Part shown: positions 1 through 4,952 of the stretch, one piece after another
Layout of the letters: every line of letters begins with the position of its first letter
How positions within the stretch are numbered: position 1 is the first letter of the stretch
Source: an uncultured Ruminococcus sp.
Lineage (GTDB): Bacteria; Bacillota; Clostridia; Oscillospirales; Acutalibacteraceae
Reading direction: 5' to 3'
DNA: 7,689 nucleotides
Assembly (NCBI GenBank): GCA_902773265.1
Contig: CACYDZ010000016.1
Coordinates: 1-7,689 of the forward strand
Notes under the pieces: generated by a model
What the model saw: the letters and a program-made list of their open reading frames with translations, nothing else
Told to the model about the DNA's origin: nothing
Database searches by the model: none
Made by a program: the position numbers and the translations under genes

Positions 1-54
1 AAAGTGGGTTGCATTACTGTTGCATTACAATTTTTAAAAAACCCCGAACTATAG
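1..54 (+). other. possible 3' tail of a gene running off the left edge
   Basis: Reading frame 1 is open from the left edge to a TAG at 52-54 (17 residues, ending FLKNPEL). It covers the tandem repeat at 8-29 and is followed by a terminator-like hairpin at 93-125, which would suit the end of an upstream gene. A second frame (starting at base 3) is open as far as a TGA at 171-173, so openness alone is weak evidence here. I cannot assign a family from so few residues. Confidence 0.2.
8..29. repeat. tandem 11-bp direct repeat GTTGCATTACW
   Basis: GTTGCATTACT (8-18) is followed directly by GTTGCATTACA (19-29): two units differing only in the last base. Short direct repeats of this sort are known as arm-type binding sites near tyrosine integrase genes. 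No integrase is visible in the window, so that reading is inference only. Confidence 0.5.
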
Positions 55-92
55 GGGATAATATACTTCTGTGTATGGTCACCGGCATCCAA

Positions 93-125
93 AGGGAGCA
101 GTTTTATGCTACTCCCTCTATTTTT
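93..125 (+). terminator. terminator-like hairpin for transcription entering from the left
   Basis: AGGGAG (93-98) pairs with CTCCCT (112-117). A mismatch and two further pairs extend the stem. It is followed by CTATTTTT (118-125). The stem is short but G+C-rich and the downstream strand is T-rich, as in an intrinsic terminator. It would end a transcript from upstream of the window. The T run is interrupted by an A, so strength is uncertain. Confidence 0.45.
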
Positions 126-135
126 AGGATTAGCA

Positions 136-168
136 ATGTATCAGGCATTTTTGAGAGGATTGGTCTAG
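136..168 (+). CDS. possible 10-residue leader peptide (MYQAFLRGLV)
   Basis: A ten-codon ORF starts at ATG 136 and stops at TAG 166-168, one base before the ATG of the next small gene at 170. AGGA at 126-129 sits 6 nt upstream of the start, a plausible ribosome binding site. The abutting stop and start would allow translational coupling. An ORF this short arises easily by chance, so this is a suggestion only. Confidence 0.15.
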   Translation: MYQAFLRGLV

Positions 169-169
169 C

Positions 170-343
170 ATGAGAAAAGTTGAGGAACTATTTGTCTTTA
201 TCACACATTATGATTGGTATACAAAAGATGAAACTGGTTATTTCGTTCCCACAGATAAAGCACCACCAGAAGCTGTAAAAGCTATGGAGTATTGTAATGA
301 ACTTGCTAAAAGAGATATCGAAAACGATATGCACATGATTTAA
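170..343 (+). CDS. hypothetical small protein, 57 aa
   Basis: ATG at 170 to TAA at 341-343. GAGAGG (153-158) lies 11 nt before the start and is a good ribosome binding site. The product is small, soluble and acidic, beginning MRKVEELFVFITHYDWYTKD and containing FVPTDKAPPEAVKAME in its second half. There is no signal peptide or membrane segment. The N-terminal half is aromatic-rich (F, Y, W) and the C-terminal half looks helical. I do not recognise the family. It is on the same strand as the next small ORF (444-650), 100 bp away, and the two may belong to the same AT-rich accessory segment. The clear Shine-Dalgarno and sensible composition support it as a real gene. Confidence 0.55.
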   Translation: MRKVEELFVFITHYDWYTKDETGYFVPTDKAPPEAVKAMEYCNELAKRDIENDMHMI

Positions 344-374
344 AAATTTTTACACAATTAAGACAATACATCAC

Positions 375-418
375 CTATCATTTCGAGGAACGATAGCAAC
401 AATAAATATTGTTTAAAT
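375..418 (+). other. two small hairpins between the two small ORFs
   Basis: CTATC (375-379) pairs with GATAG (392-396). Directly after it AACAAT (398-403) pairs with ATTGTT (408-413), followed by AT-rich sequence containing TTTTT. The second could act as a weak terminator for the 170-343 gene, but its stem has one G:C pair at most, so it is a low-confidence call. Confidence 0.2.
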
Positions 419-443
419 TTTTAAATCAGAAAGTTGTGAAAAC

Positions 444-650
444 ATGAAATCGAGTACATATCTCAAAAGACCTGATTGGTTGACTGATGAAATGATTGAA
501 AAAATGAGAAAAGATATAAAAGATTGTTCTAATCCATATACAGATGAAGATGTAAAAGAATTAGAATTAGATGGAGTTATAGATTTTCAACGCTTAAATG
601 CCCGTCATGCACTTAGAGTATTGGGAAAATATAGACTTTTGGAAGATTAA
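444..650 (+). CDS. hypothetical small protein, 68 aa
   Basis: ATG at 444 to TAA at 648-650. The Shine-Dalgarno is weak (AGAAAG at 428-433, 10 nt upstream). The product is charged and soluble, with the start MKSSTYLKRPDWLTDEMIEK, a middle section NPYTDEDVKELELDG and a basic C-terminus RLNARHALRVLGKYRLLED. It is probably mostly helical, with no membrane segment or cysteine motif. I do not recognise the family. Codon use is strongly AT-biased compared with the minus-strand glycan genes to the right, which hints at different ancestry. A small hairpin with a T run follows the stop. The clean ORF, plausible amino-acid composition and following terminator favour a real gene. Confidence 0.55.
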   Translation: MKSSTYLKRPDWLTDEMIEKMRKDIKDCSNPYTDEDVKELELDGVIDFQRLNARHALRVLGKYRLLED

Positions 651-652
651 CC

Positions 653-673
653 GCCCATAAGAGGGCATTTTTT
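653..673 (+). terminator. weak intrinsic terminator after the 444-650 gene
   Basis: GCCC (653-656) pairs with GGGC (663-666) across a six-base loop. It is followed by A and six Ts (668-673). It begins 3 nt after the stop codon. The stem is only 4 bp but fully G:C, and the T tract is good. Confidence 0.5.
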
Positions 674-709
674 CGAATACAGTGATAAATCTTTTGCCTG
701 TTATAGCGG

Positions 710-846
710 TGACAATGAAAAGTTTTGTCCACTTTTTCAAAAGTGGTAGAGGTCAAGGGGACAAAGTCCCCTTGTGGAATTTTTAAGGGCAAAGCCCTTA
801 AACTTCCCAAAAAAATCCAAAATCTGCGTATGCAGATTTTGACAAT
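710..846 (-). repeat. four-hairpin intergenic repeat, copy A
   Basis: Oriented with hairpin I first, this copy reads on the minus strand. Hairpin IV: CCACTTTT (729-736) with AAAAGTGG (739-746). Hairpin III: CAAGGGGAC (754-762) with GTCCCCTTG (766-774). Hairpin II: TTTAAGGGC (782-790) with GCCCTTAAA (794-802). Hairpin I: CAAAATCTGC (818-827) with GCAGATTTTG (832-841). All stems are perfect. Compared with copies B and C it carries paired changes in hairpins I, III and IV. TGACAAT occurs at both ends (710-716 and 840-846). It lies between the small hypothetical gene and the YbjN gene, with no ORF of its own that looks real. Confidence 0.85.
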
Positions 847-938
847 TCACTGCTCAGTCTGTTACATTATTGTTTTTTTTCAATAAAAATTCCCATTATT
901 TTTTGTGAGGCGATTTTTCAAATTTTTCCCAATAATGC

Positions 939-967
939 TTTTCAAAATACAAAAAATATGCTATAAT
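939..967 (+). promoter_or_regulatory. sigma-70/SigA promoter for the YbjN-domain gene
   Basis: The -10 box TATAAT (962-967) is a perfect consensus and is preceded by TGC, giving an extended -10. The -35 candidate TTTTCA (939-944) matches 4 of 6 consensus bases with a 17-bp spacer. Transcription should start near 974, leaving an untranslated leader of about 98 nt before the ATG at 1072. Confidence 0.7.
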
Positions 968-1001
968 TACCTCATTCCGATAGCGAAATAAGGTAATTAT
1001 A
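962..1001. promoter_or_regulatory. 11-bp inverted repeat overlapping the -10 box (candidate operator)
   Basis: TATAATTACCT (962-972) is the exact reverse complement of AGGTAATTATA (991-1001), with 18 bp between. The left arm contains the whole -10 box and ends about where transcription should begin, so most of it is not transcribed. That favours a protein-binding operator over an RNA hairpin. CGATA (978-982) inside, and TATCG at 1016-1020 and 1024-1028 downstream, are further related short sites. Confidence 0.5.
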
Positions 1002-1071
1002 TTTTCATTAGAAGGTATCGTGTTATCGACAGACAAAAAATTATAGCGTAAACAAAAAGGGGTGTATCAAC

Positions 1072-1590
1072 ATGAGTGAAAGAAATTATTCACACACAAT
1101 CGCAGACCAAATCAATGAGTTTCTGGTAGACGATGACTGGAATTTCTCTTTTGACGAACAGAAAGGTGTATTTACATTCACTGTTACCTTGCACAGCAAA
1201 TTACGACAACTCCGCTATATCATCAAGGTTGGTTCTGACCACTATACGGTATATGCTTATTCTCCTATAGGTGCTGAAAGTAAAGACAAACAGATGATGG
1301 CAGAAATGGCAGAATATATCTGCAGAGCAAATTACAATACGAAAAACGGCAACTTTGAACTGGATATGTCAGATGGCGAAATCCGTTATAAAGTTTATGT
1401 GGATTGTGAAGACATTGACTTGTCAAGAAGTGTTATTCGCAACAGTATAATCGCTCCGACAATGATGTTTGAATTTTACGGAAATGGGTTAGTAGATGTT
1501 ATCTTTATAGGAGCAAGTGCAAAAGACAGTATCAAAAAGAGTGAAAAAAGTCTGCTTTCCAGACTGGAGAATGATGACGATGATGAATAA
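1072..1590 (+). CDS. YbjN domain-containing protein
   Basis: The product is 172 aa and probably cytosolic, with no signal peptide or membrane segment. It resembles YbjN-family proteins (fold shared with type III secretion chaperones), which are widespread but have no settled biochemical role. What I see: an N-terminal helix (TIADQINEFLVDDDW), an alternating beta pattern (GVFTFTVTLHSKLRQLRYII), a second helix (MMAEMAEYICRANY), then NFELDMSDGEIRYKVYVDCE, which is the most family-like stretch, and a closing helix with a very acidic tail (ENDDDDE). The start is fixed by AAAGGGGTG at 1056-1064, with the GGGG ending 9 nt upstream. It is monocistronic: its own promoter with an operator-like inverted repeat lies upstream and a strong terminator begins 18 nt after the stop. 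It converges on the glycan operon. The family call rests on pattern resemblance; a role in regulation or chaperoning would be guesswork. Confidence 0.7.
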   Translation: MSERNYSHTIADQINEFLVDDDWNFSFDEQKGVFTFTVTLHSKLRQLRYIIKVGSDHYTVYAYSPIGAESKDKQMMAEMAEYICRANYNTKNGNFELDMSDGEIRYKVYVDCEDIDLSRSVIRNSIIAPTMMFEFYGNGLVDVIFIGASAKDSIKKSEKSLLSRLENDDDDE

Positions 1591-1608
1591 TTGTTAAACA
1601 TTCGAGGC

Positions 1609-1640
1609 GTTACCTGTAAACTATTACAGGTAACTTTTTT
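1609..1640 (+). terminator. intrinsic terminator of the YbjN-domain gene
   Basis: GTTACCTGTAA (1609-1619) pairs perfectly with TTACAGGTAAC (1624-1634) across the loop ACTA. It is followed directly by six Ts (1635-1640). This is a textbook intrinsic terminator 18 nt after the stop codon. Confidence 0.9.
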
Positions 1641-1668
1641 GAGCTTTTCGGGTTTCCAACATTTCCCA

Positions 1669-1722
1669 AAAAAACAAAACCCCTTTTCAGACCGTAAAGT
1701 CTGAAAAGGGGTTTTGTTTTTT
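1669..1722. terminator. 24-bp perfect hairpin, bidirectional terminator between convergent genes
   Basis: The arms at 1669-1692 and 1699-1722 are exact reverse complements, with loop CGTAAA. The core is CCCCTTTTCAGAC paired with GTCTGAAAAGGGG. The outer parts are A-rich on the left and T-rich on the right, so a U-rich run follows the G:C core in either direction. It lies between the plus-strand YbjN gene and the end of the minus-strand glycan operon, and can serve as backup for the first and main terminator for the second. Confidence 0.8.
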
Positions 1723-1746
1723 CGATTGGAACGCTTGTTATTGTTG

Positions 1747-1890
1747 TCAAAATTTGCATACGCAAATTTTGTTTGAATTTTTAGCCGATTAAAGGGCTTT
1801 GCCCTTTAAAACACAGAAGGGGCTTTGCCCCTTGACCCCACAACTTTTTGAAAAAAGTTGACAAAAACTTTTAAGTTTCATCGTTACAGG
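1747..1890 (+). repeat. four-hairpin intergenic repeat, copy B
   Basis: Hairpin I: CAAAATTTGC (1748-1757) with GCAAATTTTG (1762-1771). Hairpin II: TTAAAGGGC (1789-1797) with GCCCTTTAA (1801-1809). Hairpin III: AAGGGGC (1817-1823) with GCCCCTT (1827-1833). Hairpin IV: CAACTTTTT (1841-1849) with AAAAAGTTG (1852-1860). The shared tail ACAAAAACTTTTAAGT runs to 1876. Beyond it, 1877-1890 resembles the outer end of copies A and C. It lies just downstream of the minus-strand operon's last stop codon, so it would be part of that operon's 3' RNA. Confidence 0.85.
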
Positions 1891-1913
1891 TGTTCAGAAA
1901 TTTCACAAAATCA

Positions 1914-3350
1914 TCATTCCCTGAACAGCGACTTAATATGAAAAAATTCTCCGGTATGGTCATACTGTTTCATATAACAGCTTGCATATCCGATAAAATA
2001 CCAGAACATTGCAATCATGTAAGAATGTTCGAGTAAAATAGTTTTTTCAATCAGGGCATAGACACAGTAGGCACATAAAAAAGAAAAGATACAGATAAAC
2101 GGACTGCTTTTCAAATCGCTTTTTTCCAGAAAGACAGATTTAAAAAGATGTTTTCCGAAAGCCAGAGCAAACCCCAGAAAAATCACAAACCCGACAAGTC
2201 CGTTACCGACTAAAATGGTAAGATAGCCGTTATGCAAATCAGAATATTTGAACCCTTTTTCCATCAGTCTCGACCCATACAGCACGATATTTTCCTTACC
2301 GACACCGAAAATAGGATAATTGGCAAAAACGACTACAGCTTTTTGCAGAAGTTTAATTCTGCCACTGTCAAGATTGTCATTTTCGTGGGCAAAGGTTACC
2401 ACACTGATTTTATCTTCAGCAGACTTATCCGATTTTTCTTTCATAGGGTCAATCGCCTTTCCCTGACTGACAGCGTTTCCCGCACTCAAAGCGACAGATA
2501 CTGCCTTGTTGGAAAAAATCCGTAACCCGACAAGTCCCCCCAACAACATTACCGCAATTATCAGCGAACTGCCTGTTATCAGCAATATTTTCTTCATGCT
2601 GACCGTTTTCAGTCCACAGAAAATGCGATATATCACATTGACGATAATATACCCACACAATAACAACAGTGAACCATTGGAGTCACTCAGAAATACCCCC
2701 AACGCATTAATCAACGAAAAAGCTATCAGTATTTTATTTCCCAGAAGTCTTTTGAGATTTCCCGAATATAAATCTTTTTTGGCAAGGATATGGGCAAAGA
2801 CAATCGCCGTCACTCCATAGAAAGCCAGTAAATTCGGATTGGTAAATATTCCCGTAAAGCGGTTTTCATAGATAACCATACGGTAATCATTACCCATAAA
2901 GGTAAAATGTTGTTCTCCGAAAGGCAGGGTAATAAAACTGATGACCATAGCCAGAGTAGTGGCAGACAAAATAAAATGAGCTATGATATAGATTTCCCTG
3001 TTGGTATTTGTTTTTTCTTCGGTATGAATACCGTACAGCACAAAGAAACATACCACCACATGACCCAGCAATACTATATTCAGAAAGAAATTATCCCATA
3101 GATGTATCACACAGGTTATCAGATAGGCAGCCACAAAAGCTATCAGCCATGCCCCGTACAGAATTTTGTGAAACCGTTTGGGACGGATATAGTAAAAAAC
3201 AATTAATCCCAATCCCCATACCGTCAGCAGATACTTGACAGCGTGTCCGACAACTTCGGTATGACAAAAGCTGGTAAAGAATAAGGCAACTACATAGACT
3301 ATCCTGAACAAAGAGATATCCGTCAGAATTTTTTGGCATTTCCTCATCAT
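1914..3350 (-). CDS. O-antigen ligase / Wzy-type polymerase family membrane protein
   Basis: This 478-aa integral membrane protein has about ten or more hydrophobic segments (for example near residues 17-28, 40-54, 65-84, 90-107, 121-142, 174-190, 206-221, 255-275, 380-400 and 416-436). Such proteins polymerise or ligate lipid-linked glycan repeat units on the outer face of the membrane. Family marks: RFTGIFTNPN (164-173), a SDSNGS stretch (222-227), a large hydrophilic loop (about 281-335) ending in SGRIKLLQKA, then YPIFGVGKEN (345-354), and HNGY (373-376) followed by a glycine-rich membrane segment. The start ATG overlaps the upstream gene's stop as ATGA, so translation is probably coupled; a second ATG follows directly. 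In a Gram-positive cell it more likely makes capsule or wall polysaccharide than O-antigen. Polymerase and ligase cannot be told apart from sequence alone. Confidence 0.85.
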   Translation of the reverse strand: MMRKCQKILTDISLFRIVYVVALFFTSFCHTEVVGHAVKYLLTVWGLGLIVFYYIRPKRFHKILYGAWLIAFVAAYLITCVIHLWDNFFLNIVLLGHVVVCFFVLYGIHTEEKTNTNREIYIIAHFILSATTLAMVISFITLPFGEQHFTFMGNDYRMVIYENRFTGIFTNPNLLAFYGVTAIVFAHILAKKDLYSGNLKRLLGNKILIAFSLINALGVFLSDSNGSLLLLCGYIIVNVIYRIFCGLKTVSMKKILLITGSSLIIAVMLLGGLVGLRIFSNKAVSVALSAGNAVSQGKAIDPMKEKSDKSAEDKISVVTFAHENDNLDSGRIKLLQKAVVVFANYPIFGVGKENIVLYGSRLMEKGFKYSDLHNGYLTILVGNGLVGFVIFLGFALAFGKHLFKSVFLEKSDLKSSPFICIFSFLCAYCVYALIEKTILLEHSYMIAMFWYFIGYASCYMKQYDHTGEFFHIKSLFRE

Positions 3351-4033
3351 TTCAGCACACCGCCAACCGTTTTGTACATAACTTTAAAATCATATAAAAC
3401 ATTGAATTTGTTATAGTAATCCAGATTAAGTTCCATTTTTTGCGGAAGAATAATCTCCATATAATTTTTATCGACCAAAGCAGGGTCAGTAAAAAGTTCG
3501 TCATTGTCTTTGAAGGAAATACTTGCCATAGAGGTAATGCCGGCGGGGGTAAGCAAGGTAGCATACATATCGGGCGTATACATATCGACATATTTAGGAA
3601 CTTCGGGTCTTGTCCCGACAAAACTCATATCCCCCACAAGTACATTGAACACCTGCGGAAATTCATCAAGCCGATATTTACGCAAAAATCCGCCTATTCC
3701 GGTAATACGGCTGTCATTGGCTTCGGTGAGAAGATTACCTTTATTTTCTGCGTTCTGCACCATCGTCCGGAATTTAAGGATTTTGAATTGTCTGCCATAG
3801 GTAGTCACTCTGACCTGTTTAAAGATGATATTCCCTTTGGAATCGCACTTTATCAGCACAGCGATTATCACCATAGGAATTGCCAGCACAACAATCAATA
3901 ACAGTGACAGAATAATATCGGTTATTCTTTTCAAAAAGAGTGACAATTTCTTTTTACTGAGAACATCGTAATAAATTCTGACCTGTTCATTCTGCATATA
4001 ATCGGGCAAATCTTCCCACTTACACAAAAACAT
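3347..4033 (-). CDS. polyprenyl-phosphate sugar-1-phosphate transferase (bacterial sugar transferase family)
   Basis: This 228-aa protein belongs to the bacterial sugar transferase family. It moves a sugar-1-phosphate from a nucleotide sugar to undecaprenyl phosphate, the first step of a lipid-linked glycan, at the inner face of the membrane. It has an amphipathic N-terminus, one membrane segment (about 39-61), KFRTM (87-91), the catalytic pair D123-E124 within RLDEFPQ, and GTRPE (140-144, a variant of the usual GPRPE). Its length fits the short PglC-like form with a single membrane element, not the long WbaP form with extra N-terminal helices. The start is supported by AGAGGTG 6 nt upstream (4040-4046). 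It overlaps the polymerase gene by 4 nt. The sugar cannot be predicted. It lies 225 nt downstream of ispD, with repeat copy C between; I see no convincing promoter there. Confidence 0.92.
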   Translation of the reverse strand: MFLCKWEDLPDYMQNEQVRIYYDVLSKKKLSLFLKRITDIILSLLLIVVLAIPMVIIAVLIKCDSKGNIIFKQVRVTTYGRQFKILKFRTMVQNAENKGNLLTEANDSRITGIGGFLRKYRLDEFPQVFNVLVGDMSFVGTRPEVPKYVDMYTPDMYATLLTPAGITSMASISFKDNDELFTDPALVDKNYMEIILPQKMELNLDYYNKFNVLYDFKVMYKTVGGVLK

Positions 4034-4109
4034 TACTCACACCTCTTTTAATTCAAGGACTTGACTTCATCTTTGAAAAACTTTCAGGTTTTGTTTCACT
4101 AAGATTTAG

Positions 4110-4254
4110 CTGTAACACTTAAAAGTTTTTGTCGAACTTTTTTCAAAAAGTTCGTGGGGTCAAGGGGCAACGCCCCTTGTAGGATTTTTAAGGGCAAAGC
4201 CCTTAAACTCCCCAAGAAAATCCAAAATTTGCGTAAGCAAATTTTGACTGTAAC
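4110..4254 (-). repeat. four-hairpin intergenic repeat, copy C, inside the operon
   Basis: Oriented with hairpin I first, it reads on the minus strand, the direction of operon transcription. Hairpin IV: CGAACTTTTT (4133-4142) with AAAAAGTTCG (4145-4154). Hairpin III: CAAGGGGC (4161-4168) with GCCCCTTG (4172-4179). Hairpin II: TTTAAGGGC (4187-4195) with GCCCTTAAA (4199-4207). Hairpin I: CAAAATTTGC (4223-4232) with GCAAATTTTG (4237-4246). All stems are perfect. CTGTAAC flanks it at 4110-4116 and 4248-4254. It fills most of the gap between ispD and the sugar transferase gene and could terminate, process or stabilise the RNA between them. Confidence 0.85.
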
Positions 4255-4258
4255 TATT

Positions 4259-4942
4259 TCACTGTCCGTTCAGAAAGGTTTCGGCTATCAGGATATCTTC
4301 GGGAGTAGTCAGTTTAATATTGGTAGGAAAATCCGTTGTGATAAAGACTTTCTTGCCCATCGTTTCAATAAGCTGACAATCGTCCGTATAGTCCTTATGT
4401 TCAGATAAGGCTTTCTGTACGGCAAGCGTATAGGTTATCTTTTCAAACACCTGTGGAGTATGAACCGCCATAAGAGTACTTCTGTCGGGTGTATTCTGGA
4501 TAAAGTGGTTGTTATCTACAATTTTTATGGTATCTTTCACGCTGACACCCAGAGTGGCACTGCCGTACTGATAAGCGTCACGGATAACTTGATTGATTTT
4601 CTCCACGCTGACAAGCGGTCTTGCTCCATCGTGGATAGCGATATAATCGGTATCACTGTCAACCAGCTGTAAGCCGTTGATAACCGACTGCTGACGGGTA
4701 TTTCCGCCTTCGGTAAGGGCTTTGAGTTTGGTAATGTTGTTGGTTTCTGCCAGTGACTGTATAATCGCTTTATCCTGTTTTCGGCAGACGACGATAATTT
4801 CAGAAACAGTTTCCGCCTGTTGAAAAGCGGTAAGGGTATGTAGAATAGTTTCTTTTCCGCAAAGTTTAATCAGCTGTTTGCTGACAGTCATTCCCATTCT
4901 TGTAGACTGTCCTGCTCCGACAATAATTGCCGTTGTTTTCAT
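4259..4942 (-). CDS. ispD: 2-C-methyl-D-erythritol 4-phosphate cytidylyltransferase (IspD family)
   Basis: This 227-aa cytosolic enzyme matches the IspD family, which joins CTP and methylerythritol phosphate in the MEP route to isoprenoids. Motifs in order: the nucleotide loop GAGQSTRMG (9-17) with K22, GGNTRQQSV (79-87), HDGARPLV (104-111), VKDTIK (135-140), RSTLMAVHTPQVF (154-166), TDD (186-188) and NIKLTTPED (208-216). The loop is slightly unusual, VGAG where AAG is common. I chose ATG 4942 because GGTGA (4952-4948) lies 5 nt before it and the protein then begins MKTTAIIVGAG. The upstream ATG at 4954 would overlap the serine hydrolase gene and lacks a site. It starts 5 nt after that gene. 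The related family TarI (ribitol-5-phosphate cytidylyltransferase) is an alternative worth weighing, given the glycan neighbours. Isoprenoids also supply the undecaprenyl carrier. Confidence 0.85.
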   Translation of the reverse strand: MKTTAIIVGAGQSTRMGMTVSKQLIKLCGKETILHTLTAFQQAETVSEIIVVCRKQDKAIIQSLAETNNITKLKALTEGGNTRQQSVINGLQLVDSDTDYIAIHDGARPLVSVEKINQVIRDAYQYGSATLGVSVKDTIKIVDNNHFIQNTPDRSTLMAVHTPQVFEKITYTLAVQKALSEHKDYTDDCQLIETMGKKVFITTDFPTNIKLTTPEDILIAETFLNGQ

Positions 4943-4947
4943 CCGTA

Positions 4948-4952
4948 TCACC
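4948..4952 (-). promoter_or_regulatory. ribosome binding site choosing the ispD start
   Basis: GGTGA on the minus strand overlaps the serine hydrolase stop codon and lies 5 nt before ATG 4942. It favours that start over ATG 4954. Confidence 0.6.

Noticed and set aside
42..57. CCCC/GGGG hairpin at 42-57 as a terminator
   Set aside because: Only four pairs with an eight-base loop and no T run after it.
613..810. 65-aa minus-strand ORF
   Set aside because: It overlaps the end of the 444-650 gene, its terminator and repeat copy A, and has no supporting site. It is a by-product of the hairpins.
1858..1886. TTGACA inside copy B as a -35 box
   Set aside because: The hexamer 17 bp downstream is TCGTTA, not a -10. 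The match comes from the hairpin IV arm plus its tail, and it would point into the 3' end of the polymerase gene.
710..1890. Repeats as a CRISPR array
   Set aside because: The copies are far apart, occur in both orientations, have no regular spacers, and no cas gene is visible.
4034..4109. A separate promoter for the sugar transferase gene
   Set aside because: On the minus strand I find no pair of -35 and -10 boxes better than weak partial matches, so none is annotated.
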